The notes under the pieces were generated by a model, which ran no database searches, was not told the origin of the DNA, and was given only the letters and a program-made list of their open reading frames with translations. Positions 32,446-40,736 of a stretch of DNA of 64,000 bases are shown in pieces (positions within the stretch are counted from its first letter, which is position 1; each line of letters begins with the position of its first letter). Source of the DNA: Thermogladius calderae 1633 (GTDB lineage Archaea > Thermoproteota > Thermoprotei_A > Sulfolobales > Desulfurococcaceae); NCBI RefSeq assembly GCF_000264495.1, contig NC_017954.1, forward strand, positions 434,001-498,000, written 5' to 3'. Made by a program: the position numbers and the translations under genes.

Positions 32446-34137
32446 CTACCTCTTCACCAGCTCGAGGATACCCTCGTAGGTCTTCTTGTAGATCTCCGTC
32501 GACTCCAGCTTGCGCCTGTCCCTGATGTACTTCCTAGTGACGATGCCCTCGGGCAAACCGTACTTCTTGCTGTACTCGACCAGGCTAATACTGTTCTCCT
32601 TGTGTATCTTCTCCCTGTAGATGTCCTCGAAGATGTTGAACGCGCAGAACGGTATCAGTCTACCGTCTGGCACAGCGTAGTGGATGTTACACCTCTGGAC
32701 CCTCTGAATGTCGTAGTTGTATAGGTCCATGAAGTGCATCTGCCCCAGGAACAAGAGCTTGTAGTGGAGTTCACCCAGGGCCTCGTAGCTCCTCTTCACG
32801 ATGATGTTGAACAGCAACTTGTAGAGGTCGAAGCCCTCGGGGGCCTTCTCCTGGTGTATGAACTTCCGGATAGTGTAGAGCAGCCTCATCCCGGTCAAGA
32901 TCCTGCTCGAGCCCTCCACTAAGTCCCTCCACTTCTCCTCGAGGTACTCGACGAGCCCTTCCACGTCCACGAACTCGGTTATGGGCACGAGTCTGGTGGC
33001 GTCACCCCTCCTCTCGACGTAGACGTAGGTCCCCACCCCGCAGGCTGGGTGATTGCTCATCTCGAACTTGAACTCCCCGCTGAAGCCCTCTACAAACCTG
33101 GAGAACACGGCGCTGACGTTGATCGGGAACCACGCCTCTCTCGGGACCTCCCCCTCGGTCTGCTCCTCTATCAGCTTGACTATGTCGCCTATGGTGACCC
33201 TGTACTTCTCCCTCTCGTGCCTCTTCATAAGCCCTGTTATGCTCACCGGTTGGAAGTTCACGGACCTCACGATGTCTATGTGCTTGGCGGCGAACCTTAC
33301 CATCGCCCCGAGCTCGTGGGTGTTCACGTTGTTGATCACCGTGGGCACCAGTACGACGCTCGTCATACCCGCTTTCCTGAAGACCTCGAAGATGTACGGG
33401 ATCTCCCAGTGGTTCTTCCAGTTCGTGACGGGCGATACGCCGTCGAAGCTCAGGTAGACCGTGTTCACGCCCGCAGCCCTCAGCTCTCGGGCGTACTCGA
33501 CAGCTTTAGCGGGCTCCTCCCAGTACAGCTCAGCGAACTTGATCCCGTTTGTGTTGAGCTGTATATGCCTTACGCCCTCGCTCCTCAACATCCTGACTAT
33601 CTCGACGAGGTCCTCCCTAAGGGTCGGCTCACCGCCTGTCAGCTGGACGGCGACCGTCACGCCCTGCTTCTTGATCGCTCTCACCATCTCCCTTATCTGG
33701 TCTATAGACGGCTCGTACACGAAGCCCGAGGCCTCCGCAAAGAAGAAGCAGTACCAGCAACTCAGGTTACACCTGTTAGTCAAAACGATGTTCACTAGGG
33801 CTGAGTGCTGCTTGTGCATCGGGCAGAGACCACAGTTGAACGGGCAGGGCCCCCTCAACTGGGTGTAGACGTGTCTCGTCCCTCTCCCGTCTTCCTCCCA
33901 CTTAGCGATCCTCTTGTACGTAGTAGCGTCACCGTAGTATATCTCCTCGATCTCCCCGTGTTCAGGGCACACTCTCCGTATGTAGATCTTTCCATTTCTC
34001 TCGACTAGTACGGCTGGTAAAACTCTGTAGCAGTAGGGGCAAACACTCATGGTCGTGGATACGAGCTCCTCGCCCTGCCTCAACCGGGGGATAACGTAGG
34101 AGATCTCCCCGACCCTTTTGCCGACTGTTATGGTCAC
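32446..34137 (-). CDS. radical SAM tetraether lipid synthase (Tes-like)
   Basis: 563 residues. The N-terminal zinc/Fe-S binding part has C33-x2-C36 and C57 (CPEHG), then CPFNCGLC at C98, C102 and C105 with KQHSALVNIVL, and the radical SAM motif CNLSCWYC (C123, C127, C130) followed by FFFAEASG and the LTGGEPTLR SAM site (about 165-173). A further Cys group (PACGVG; QRCNIHY; IPFCAFN) lies in the C-terminal half. This set matches the MJ0619/Tes family, which joins the phytanyl chains of archaeol lipids to make tetraethers. GTG 34137 has GGTGG 4 nt upstream. Confidence 0.88.
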   Translation of the reverse strand: MTITVGKRVGEISYVIPRLRQGEELVSTTMSVCPYCYRVLPAVLVERNGKIYIRRVCPEHGEIEEIYYGDATTYKRIAKWEEDGRGTRHVYTQLRGPCPFNCGLCPMHKQHSALVNIVLTNRCNLSCWYCFFFAEASGFVYEPSIDQIREMVRAIKKQGVTVAVQLTGGEPTLREDLVEIVRMLRSEGVRHIQLNTNGIKFAELYWEEPAKAVEYARELRAAGVNTVYLSFDGVSPVTNWKNHWEIPYIFEVFRKAGMTSVVLVPTVINNVNTHELGAMVRFAAKHIDIVRSVNFQPVSITGLMKRHEREKYRVTIGDIVKLIEEQTEGEVPREAWFPINVSAVFSRFVEGFSGEFKFEMSNHPACGVGTYVYVERRGDATRLVPITEFVDVEGLVEYLEEKWRDLVEGSSRILTGMRLLYTIRKFIHQEKAPEGFDLYKLLFNIIVKRSYEALGELHYKLLFLGQMHFMDLYNYDIQRVQRCNIHYAVPDGRLIPFCAFNIFEDIYREKIHKENSISLVEYSKKYGLPEGIVTRKYIRDRRKLESTEIYKKTYEGILELVKR

Positions 34138-34161
34138 AATACCACCGTTGTCTTAGGTTCA

Positions 34162-34186
34162 CCTAATAACCGAGGGCGAATATAAG
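34162..34186. promoter_or_regulatory. divergent promoter of the Tes-like and unknown genes
   Basis: AATATAAG at 34179-34186 lies about 25-30 nt upstream of GTG 34210 on the plus strand. On the minus strand CTTATATT and TTATTAGG at 34162-34169 can serve the Tes-like gene. The region between the two starts is only about 70-80 nt. Confidence 0.4.
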
Positions 34187-34218
34187 CGTTTACAGGCTCA
34201 TGAAAACAAGTGAGAGGC

Positions 34219-34656
34219 ATGACAGATATAAACATACAGGTCGTTTTCGAGTCCAGTATCGGCGAGCCGTTCACGCGGGTTTTCAGCGGAAGGATCACAA
34301 GCAGGTCTGGGACGCTGGTTTTCGAACTGGGCGATCTCGCCCTCAAATCGAAGCAGAGTATTAGAGTGGAGTACGAGAACAGCGTGGCAGGCTACTACAA
34401 ATTAATGGCGAGCGGTTGGCTTAGGATCGGGCCTTTTGAGGTTCCAATCCCTTGCCTTATAGCTGTGGGAGAGCCCTGTTACAGAGTCCAGGTCTTGATC
34501 CCGGGGCTAGACGAAGAGCTCTATGTAGAACCAGGCGTCTACGGCTCCACCCTCGTTGTGAGTTGGGATTTAGCAGAGGGCTCCGGCTCCCACAAGCTCA
34601 CCGTGAGAGTCCGCGGTAGAGAAGGCTCTCCCGGTAAAGTTTATAACAGAACATAG
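34219..34656 (+). CDS. hypothetical protein (145 aa)
   Basis: I do not recognise the family. The protein is rich in alternating hydrophobic residues, suggesting a beta-sandwich, with two Cys at about 77 and 86 (PIPCLIAVGEPC) that might pair. No signal peptide or membrane segment is visible. ATG 34219 is preceded by GTGAGAGG; GTG 34210 would be leaderless from the TATA element at 34179. It lies divergent from the Tes-like enzyme and 17 nt upstream of tRNA-Lys; no functional link is evident. Confidence 0.55.
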   Translation: MTDINIQVVFESSIGEPFTRVFSGRITSRSGTLVFELGDLALKSKQSIRVEYENSVAGYYKLMASGWLRIGPFEVPIPCLIAVGEPCYRVQVLIPGLDEELYVEPGVYGSTLVVSWDLAEGSGSHKLTVRVRGREGSPGKVYNRT

Positions 34657-34673
34657 AGTAGGAGGAGAACTGA

Positions 34674-34747
34674 GGGCCCGTAGCTCAGCTTGGTAGAGCG
34701 GCGGGCTTTTAACCCGTAGGTCCCGGGTTCAAATCCCGGCGGGCCCG
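34674..34747 (+). tRNA. tRNA-Lys(TTT)
   Basis: 74 nt including the discriminator. Acceptor GGGCCCG/CGGGCCC, D arm GCTC..GAGC, anticodon stem CGGGC/..CCCG around CTTTTAA (anticodon TTT), and T arm CCGGG/CCCGG with TTCAAAT fold normally. Discriminator G, no CCA and no intron. Confidence 0.95.
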
Positions 34748-34802
34748 CTCACGGCCCCAGGCGACGAGTCCTCAAGGGTATAAGACTTTTAACCCTTGTT
34801 GC

Positions 34803-34820
34803 CAAGTATCAATATACTTG
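34803..34820. repeat. inverted repeat before tRNA-Gln
   Basis: CAAGTAT and ATACTTG form a perfect 7-bp dyad with a 4-nt loop, ending 2 nt before the 5' end of tRNA-Gln. It could be a regulator site at the transcription start or a pre-tRNA leader hairpin next to the RNase P cut. Confidence 0.45.
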
Positions 34821-34822
34821 AT

Positions 34823-34924
34823 AGCCGGGTCGTCTAGCGGCCAAGGATGCGGGGCTCTGGGTCGCCAGGGATTTCCCTGGCGAGGGGAGCCCCCGTGACC
34901 GGGGTTCGAATCCCCGCCCGGCTA
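34823..34924 (+). tRNA. tRNA-Gln(CTG) with intron
   Basis: 102 nt with a 29-nt intron. Acceptor AGCCGGG/CCCGGCT, discriminator A; D arm GTCTAGCGGCCAAGGAT region; anticodon stem CGGGG/CCCCG; loop C-T-CTG-G then the intron at about 34861-34889, the canonical site after position 37. The intron folds into a perfect 9-bp stem TCGCCAGGG/CCCTGGCGA with an ATTT loop, so a bulge-helix-bulge cut by the splicing endonuclease is expected. T arm CGGGG/CCCCG with TTCGAAT. The exact splice sites could shift by a few nt. The 3' end overlaps the stop codon of the convergent DUF99 gene by 3 nt. Confidence 0.9.
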
Positions 34925-35500
34925 CTCTGCTCCTACACTCAACCTGTGGTATAGGAGTCTTGTTAACGCGGACGCTAAGTTGTGCGCTATCCTAAGGGGC
35001 TCGGGGATAGGGCTGTAGACCATAGCGGCTCTGACCAACACGGCGGCCTCGTAGAAGTCCACCCCTACCGGGAGTATCCTTATGGTTCTCCAGGGCGTCT
35101 CCAGGGGTTTCATGGACTCGTACGCTCTTAGGAAAGTCTTGAGCCTCTCGTGCCCGTCGGGGAAGTGCCTGGTCAAGGCCTCGACGACGCCTTGTAGGTC
35201 AACGTCGCCGTACTGCACCACTACGACGGGTTGCCCCGTGGACTCGTACACTCTCCACGGGTCTACGATGTCGAAGCCGCTGTACGTCACCCCGTCCAGT
35301 AGTAGTAGCCCGCCCCCTAGTCTCTTTCCTAGCTCTATCACCGCGTCTTCGCTACGTCCCGCGTCTACCAGGACGGGCTTGAACCCCGCAGCAGTAGGCT
35401 TCAAGTTCTCGTCTGTCTTAACCCCGAGTACGATCGTGTAGCCCCTCCTCGACTTGAACCCGACGGGGAAGTACCCGTCGTCGAAGGCAACGTAGTTCAT
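34922..35500 (-). CDS. DUF99 (endonuclease V-like fold) protein
   Basis: 192 residues. The start NYVAFDDGYFP and later VLVDAGRSEDAVIELGKRLGGGLLLLDGVTYSGFDIVD (core LLLDGVTYSGF) match the DUF99 family, COG1628, which has a fold related to endonuclease V. The conserved acidic positions (DDG near residue 8 and LDGVTY near 70) could bind Mg2+. Activity is not established. It starts 4 nt inside the end of the cdc6 gene, so it is coupled to it; its stop codon lies within the end of tRNA-Gln on the other strand. Confidence 0.82.
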   Translation of the reverse strand: MNYVAFDDGYFPVGFKSRRGYTIVLGVKTDENLKPTAAGFKPVLVDAGRSEDAVIELGKRLGGGLLLLDGVTYSGFDIVDPWRVYESTGQPVVVVQYGDVDLQGVVEALTRHFPDGHERLKTFLRAYESMKPLETPWRTIRILPVGVDFYEAAVLVRAAMVYSPIPEPLRIAHNLASALTRLLYHRLSVGAE

Positions 35501-36684
35501 TTAACATCCTTCAACAGGTCGTCGACGGTCTTCACTAGATCGGACCTGACTCTAATAACCTTGGTGACCCCGTGCCTCCCTCTACTCGCAACAGTCGCGT
35601 TCACGAGCCCGAGCATGTCCAGCTGGCTTATTATCTCGCTAACCCTCCTCTGAGTCAGCGGTTCTAGGCCCAGCTCCTTGGCGATTTCGGCGTACTTCAA
35701 GTAGACCTCGCCCGTGGTTGCGCTCCCTTTCAGCTTGGCGACCTCGATTATTGCCTTCAGCACTATCTTCTGGTGGAGGGGGAGGGACATCACACTCTGC
35801 TGGACTCTCCCCTCCTCTATCTCGACATTGGCCCTCTTCACGTGGTCAACCGTGACCTTCGGCGAGCCCTCCCTCTCCGCGATCTCGCCCGCTACTCTGA
35901 GCAGGTCGAGCGCTCTCCTCGCGTCTCCGTGCTCTCGGGCGGCTAGTGCGGCGCAGAAGGATATCACGCCGTCGTCCACGACACCCGGGTAGAAGGCCAT
36001 CTCCGCTCTCTGCTTCAGGATGTCGAAAAGCTGCTCTGCGTTGTAGGGCGGGAAGACGATCTCGACCTCTCCTAGGCTAGACCTCACCCGGGGGTCTAGG
36101 CTCTCGACGAAGTTTATGTCGTTGGTAATACCCACGAGGGCTACACGGGAGCTCTTTAGCTCCTCGTTGATCCTCACGAGCTTGTAGAGCAGGTCGTCTC
36201 CCTCTCTCTTCACGTAGTAGTCTACCTCGTCGAGGACTATGATGTGAACACCGCCCCAGTTCTCGAGTGCGTTGATGTACCTCCTGTAGACCTCGCTGAT
36301 CGCTAGGCCTGTCGGGGGGATCTTCAGCCCTATACTAGAGGCTATCTGGGCCACAACCCTGTACGTCGTGTCGAGTTTCCTGGTGTTGACGTAGGCCTGC
36401 TCCAGCTTCACGTTGAGCGAGTTGGCCTTCTCGACAAGCCTCTTGACGACGTACCTGGCCACAGCAGTCTTGCCGGTGCCCGTGAGACCGTAGAGAAGTG
36501 CGTTGCTAGGTCTTTCGCCTCTTAAGGCGACGATCAGTATCTCCGCTAGGCGCCGGATCTCGTTCTCTCTGTGAGGCAGGACTTCCGGCACGTACTCGGG
36601 GTGGAGTATCTCCCTGTTCTTGAAGATCCTCGTAGAGGGTGCTTTCAGGTTCTTGACTAGCTCGTCGATGATGTCCAAGGACAT
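35497..36684 (-). CDS. cdc6: Orc1/Cdc6 replication initiator
   Basis: 395 residues from ATG 36684. AAA+ motifs: LLYGLTGTGKTAVARYV (Walker A about 65-81), VLDEVDYY (Walker B about 147-154), sensor 1 GITND, and sensor 2 near GDARRALDLLR (about 257-267). The C-terminal winged helix (about 300-395) binds origin DNA. TTG 36708 (adding KKRLCPC-containing residues) is possible because it sits close to a TTAAATA element at 36732-36738. The first position of an operon with DUF99 is typical of Desulfurococcales. Such genes often lie beside a replication origin, but I recognise no ORB repeats next to it. Confidence 0.93.
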   Translation of the reverse strand: MSLDIIDELVKNLKAPSTRIFKNREILHPEYVPEVLPHRENEIRRLAEILIVALRGERPSNALLYGLTGTGKTAVARYVVKRLVEKANSLNVKLEQAYVNTRKLDTTYRVVAQIASSIGLKIPPTGLAISEVYRRYINALENWGGVHIIVLDEVDYYVKREGDDLLYKLVRINEELKSSRVALVGITNDINFVESLDPRVRSSLGEVEIVFPPYNAEQLFDILKQRAEMAFYPGVVDDGVISFCAALAAREHGDARRALDLLRVAGEIAEREGSPKVTVDHVKRANVEIEEGRVQQSVMSLPLHQKIVLKAIIEVAKLKGSATTGEVYLKYAEIAKELGLEPLTQRRVSEIISQLDMLGLVNATVASRGRHGVTKVIRVRSDLVKTVDDLLKDVK

Positions 36685-36807
36685 ACAGGGACACAACCTC
36701 TTCTTCAACTGGGAATAGGGGGCTCTTCCTATTTAACGGAGAGGGTTGAATTGCCCCCTCACGCGTGAACGCTTTTAAGACGTCTGGAGTGTATAGTATC
36801 AACTAGC

Positions 36808-36883
<76 letters not shown>

Positions 36884-37004
36884 CCCAACCTCTACTTTTC
36901 TATCGGCAGCGTCGTAGCTGACGATAAATTTAATAGACTTTTATCAATTGGGGTATTCAGGTGTGCTAGCTAGGATTATATCATGTTTATAACCGGTGTT
37001 GATT

Positions 37005-37280
37005 ATGGGCGAGGAGGAGAGTATAAACATCTTAGAACACGTTCTAGTCCCTAAGCACGAGGTTCTGTCTCCCGAGGAGGCGCTCGAGGTCCTAAAGAAA
37101 CTGGGTGTAAGCCCGAAGAACCTTCCCTGGATATCTGTTGACGACCCTGCGGCTAAGGCCGTAGGAGCCAGGCCCGGCGACATTATCAGGGTAGTGAGGA
37201 AGTCTCCCACAGCCGGGGTTGCGATCGCTTACAGGTACGTAGTAGTGGACGTGAGCAAGAAAGAGGCGAGTATGGAGTGA
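37005..37280 (+). CDS. rpoH: RNA polymerase subunit H (Rpb5-like)
   Basis: 91 residues. The conserved NILEHVLVPKHEVLSPEEALEVL (core HVLVPKHEVLS, about 12-22) and LPWISVDDPAAKAVGARPGDIIRVVRKSPTAG (core DPAAKAVGARPGDI) are diagnostic of archaeal RpoH, equal to the C-terminal half of eukaryotic Rpb5. ATG 37005 is chosen since GGTG lies 6 nt before it; TTG 36996 is upstream. It opens the large polymerase operon, and rpoB overlaps its stop by 4 nt. Confidence 0.96.
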   Translation: MGEEESINILEHVLVPKHEVLSPEEALEVLKKLGVSPKNLPWISVDDPAAKAVGARPGDIIRVVRKSPTAGVAIAYRYVVVDVSKKEASME

Positions 37281-40200
37281 CGTACAAGCCCTCCATCGAG
37301 GACTTGTGGACTCTAATGAAGGCTTTTTTCGAAGAGAAGGGTCTTGTGCGCCAGCACCTGGACAGTTACAACAGGTTTGTCCGCGAACTACTCCCTGAGA
37401 TAATGAGGGAGTACCGGGAGATCCCGATAACGGCCGACCTCAAGCTGGTGATAAAAGACTACAAGATCGGGAAGCCGGTTTGGAAGAATATCGAGGGGGT
37501 CGAGAGCGAAGTAACCCCCATGGAGTGCAGGCTCAGGAACCTGACCTACGCTGCCCCGGTGACGGCGAAGGTCGCCCTAGTAGACAGGGAGGGCTCTCAC
37601 AAGGAGCAGGATATAAAGCTCATGGACCTCCCGGTCATGTTGAAGTCCGAGCTAGACCCGCTAAGCAAGCTGTCCAAGGAGGAGCTTAAGCAGGTCGGCG
37701 AGGACCCCGACGATCCCGGCGGTTACTTCATAATAAACGGCGCCGAGAAGGTCTTGATAGCCCAGGAGGACCTGGCGAGCAACAACATAATCGTAGACAT
37801 ATCCCCGGAGGGCTCGTCGACAACACATGTAGCGAAGGTCGTCAGCACTGCCAAGGGTAGGAGAAGCCAGCTAGTGATAGAGAGGAGGAAGGACGGAGTC
37901 TTCTACGCGAACTTCCAAGGGAGGAAGATACCGGCTCCAATATTGATGATAGCCCTAGGGCTGGCTACGGAGTACGAGCTGATGAACGCGGTGTCCTTTG
38001 ACCCGGACGTCCAGATCCAGCTCCTACCATCCATAAGCGAAGTCCAGTCGGTTCTGCCGAGGCTCGAAATCCCGCCGGGGGTCTCCGAAGAGGAGATCCG
38101 TAGACTAGAAGAAGAGTACAGGAAGAAAGTAGTCGAGGAGGCCCTCGACTTCATAGGTGCGAGGATGGCCGTCGGCAGGCCTAGAGAAGAGAGGGTCAGG
38201 AGAGCGGAGAGGGCACTAGACGAGTACCTCCTACCTCACATTGGCACAGACCCGAGCCCCTCGACGAGGCTGAAAAAAGCCCTGTTCATAGGGCAGATGA
38301 TAAACAAAATAATCGAGGTCTACCTTGGCAGGAGACAACCCGACGACAAGGACCACTACAGGAACAAGAGGCTCAAGCTCGCGGGAGACCTCCTCGCAAC
38401 GCTTCTCAGGCACGCAATCGTCGTGTCGTTTATCAGGGAAGTGAAGACTAGCATCGAGAAGACCTACAGCAAGTACAGGAAAGTAGACCTAAAGATGGTT
38501 ATCAAGCCCAACATAATAACCGACAGGATCTCCCACGCGATGGCCACAGGTAACTGGCCTGGAGGCAGGACTGGCGTCAGCCAGATACTAGACAGGACAA
38601 ACATGCTGAGCACTCTCAGCCACCTCCGTAGAGTCGTCTCGCCGCTAGCTCGCGCGCAACCCCACTTCGAGGCTAGAGAGCTTCACTTCACTTCTTGGGG
38701 TAGGATGTGCCCCTTCGAGACCCCCGAGGGCGCGAACATAGGTCTCGTCAAGAACCTCGCCCTGATGGCTCACATTAGTGTGGGCTTCGACGAGAAGGAG
38801 GTCGAGCAGACGCTCGTTAAACTAGGCGTGAAAACCCTGCCTCAGATACTGGACGAGCTCAAGGAGAGTATTAAGAGAGGAGAGGCCTACTCTGGCACAG
38901 CGGAGTACAGTTCCTGGAGCAAGGTCTACCTGAACGGCAGGCTGATAGGGCTCTACCCGGACGGCGGTGAGCTCGCGAGGAAGATTAGGGAGCTACGCAG
39001 GCAGGGCAAGATCTCGTCGGAGGTCAACGTGGCCTACTTTAGAACAGAGTACCTCAACGAGGTCTATGTCAACTGCGACGCCGGGCGTATCAGGAGGCCT
39101 CTTCTCGTGGTAGAGAACGGCGAGCTAAAGCTCAAACCCGAGCACATAAAGCAGCTTAAGAACGGGAATTTGAAATTCGAGGACCTGGTCAAGAGGGGTG
39201 TTATAGAGTACTTAGACCCCGACGAGGAAGAGAACGCGTACATAGCCCTAAACCCCGACGAGTTGTCTATTGAACACACGCACCTCGAGATATGGGTTCC
39301 GAGCATCCTCGGCATAGTGGCCTCTATTATACCGTACCCAGAACACAACCAGAGCCCGAGGAACATATACGAGGCTGCCATGGGTAAGCAGAGCCTCGGC
39401 TTGTACGCTGCGAACTTCCAGAGGAGGATGGACTCTAGAGGGCACTTCCTCCACTACCCCCAGAAGCCTCTAGCCCAGACTAAGCCGCTCGAGGTAATCG
39501 GTTACAACGAGAAGCCTGCTGGGCAGAACATGGTGGTGGCCGTGTTGACTTACACGGGCTACAACATCGAGGACGCGGTCATAATGAACAAGAGTAGTAT
39601 TGAGAGGGGTCTAGGCCGTAGCACCTTCTTCCGTGTTTACTCGACGGTCGAGTACAAGTACCCCGGTGGACAGGAGGACAAGATATCCGTCCCGCCGAGC
39701 GACATAAGGGGCTACAAGGGCCCGAGGGCCTACGAGAAGCTAGACGAGGACGGTATCGTAGCCCCGGAGACATACGTTGTAGGCGGCGACGTCCTGATCG
39801 GGAAGGTCAGCCCTTCAAGGTTCATGATCACGCAGGAGCTGACTGGTAGCGAGCAGGTCAAGCAGGACACAAGTGTCGTGATGAGGCACGAGGAGAAGGG
39901 TATAGTGGACGTCGTCATGATAACCACTGACAGCGACGGTAACAAGCTCGTCAAGGTGAGGGTGAGGGACCTCAGGATACCTGAACTAGGAGACAAGTTC
40001 GCCTCGAGGCACGGCCAGAAGGGGGTAGTAGGCCTCATCATCCCGCAGTACGACATGCCCTTCACCGAGGACGGGATTACACCAGACCTCATAATCAACC
40101 CCCACGCGTTCCCTAGCAGGATGACTGTGGGGCAGCTGATCGAGAGCATAGCGGGTAAGGTGGCCGCACTAGAGGGTAGGCTTGTCGACGGTACACCCTT

Positions 40201-40732
40201 CTTCAAAGAGGACCCGGAGAAGCTGATGGTCGTACTGAAGAGGCACGGCTACCCGGAGACAGGTGAAGAGGCCATGTACGACGGTAGGACTGGCGAGCTG
40301 ATGAGAGCCCCTGTTTTCATAGGCATAGTCTACTACCAGAAACTACACCACATGGTCAGCGACAAGATCCACGCTAGGGCTAGGGGCCCGGTGCAGATCC
40401 TGACCCGGCAGCCCACTGAGGGCAGGGCTAGAGCAGGCGGGCTTAGATGGGGTGAGATGGAGGTAGACTGCTTGGTAGGCCACGGCGCGGCCTCGCTACT
40501 GAAGGAGACGATGATAGACAGAAGCGACAAGGCGGTGATATACGTGTGCGAGTTGTGTGGCCACATAGGTTACTACGACAGGATCAGGGACAGGTACGTG
40601 TGCCCCGTCCACAAGGAGAAAGGGGTTCTAAAACCCGTTGAGGTATCGTACAGCTTCAAGTTGCTCATACAGGAGCTCATGAGTATGGCCATCATGCCCC
40701 GTCTAAAGCTGGAGGACGTTAGGGAGGCTTGA
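37277..40732 (+). CDS. rpoB: RNA polymerase subunit B (Rpb2-like), unsplit
   Basis: 1151 residues, full length. The gene is a single frame, unlike the B'/B'' split of many methanogens and halophiles. Seen are the protrusion [18 protein letters not shown] (core FIINGAEKV, about 155-163), the hybrid-binding region with [13 protein letters not shown] (about 477-489), the [14 protein letters not shown] segment (about 757-770), [11 protein letters not shown] (about 911-921), and a C-terminal zinc site CELCGH...CPVH (about 1092-1113) before the clamp. GTG 37277 overlaps the rpoH stop; rpoA1 starts 4 nt after its own stop. Confidence 0.98.
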   Translation: MTYKPSIEDLWTLMKAFFEEKGLVRQHLDSYNRFVRELLPEIMREYREIPITADLKLVIKDYKIGKPVWKNIEGVESEVTPMECRLRNLTYAAPVTAKVALVDREGSHKEQDIKLMDLPVMLKSELDPLSKLSKEELKQVGEDPDDPGGYFIINGAEKVLIAQEDLASNNIIVDISPEGSSTTHVAKVVSTAKGRRSQLVIERRKDGVFYANFQGRKIPAPILMIALGLATEYELMNAVSFDPDVQIQLLPSISEVQSVLPRLEIPPGVSEEEIRRLEEEYRKKVVEEALDFIGARMAVGRPREERVRRAERALDEYLLPHIGTDPSPSTRLKKALFIGQMINKIIEVYLGRRQPDDKDHYRNKRLKLAGDLLATLLRHAIVVSFIREVKTSIEKTYSKYRKVDLKMVIKPNIITDRISHAMATGNWPGGRTGVSQILDRTNMLSTLSHLRRVVSPLARAQPHFEARELHFTSWGRMCPFETPEGANIGLVKNLALMAHISVGFDEKEVEQTLVKLGVKTLPQILDELKESIKRGEAYSGTAEYSSWSKVYLNGRLIGLYPDGGELARKIRELRRQGKISSEVNVAYFRTEYLNEVYVNCDAGRIRRPLLVVENGELKLKPEHIKQLKNGNLKFEDLVKRGVIEYLDPDEEENAYIALNPDELSIEHTHLEIWVPSILGIVASIIPYPEHNQSPRNIYEAAMGKQSLGLYAANFQRRMDSRGHFLHYPQKPLAQTKPLEVIGYNEKPAGQNMVVAVLTYTGYNIEDAVIMNKSSIERGLGRSTFFRVYSTVEYKYPGGQEDKISVPPSDIRGYKGPRAYEKLDEDGIVAPETYVVGGDVLIGKVSPSRFMITQELTGSEQVKQDTSVVMRHEEKGIVDVVMITTDSDGNKLVKVRVRDLRIPELGDKFASRHGQKGVVGLIIPQYDMPFTEDGITPDLIINPHAFPSRMTVGQLIESIAGKVAALEGRLVDGTPFFKEDPEKLMVVLKRHGYPETGEEAMYDGRTGELMRAPVFIGIVYYQKLHHMVSDKIHARARGPVQILTRQPTEGRARAGGLRWGEMEVDCLVGHGAASLLKETMIDRSDKAVIYVCELCGHIGYYDRIRDRYVCPVHKEKGVLKPVEVSYSFKLLIQELMSMAIMPRLKLEDVREA

Positions 40733-40736
40733 GATC

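Noticed and set aside
35497-36800. Replication origin next to cdc6
   Set aside because: The gene's flanks are short and I see no repeated ORB-like elements; skew cannot be computed here.
37277-40732. Long antisense open frames inside rpoB, rpoA1 and glmS
   Set aside because: They mirror the codon pattern of the real genes in a high-GC genome and carry no motifs.
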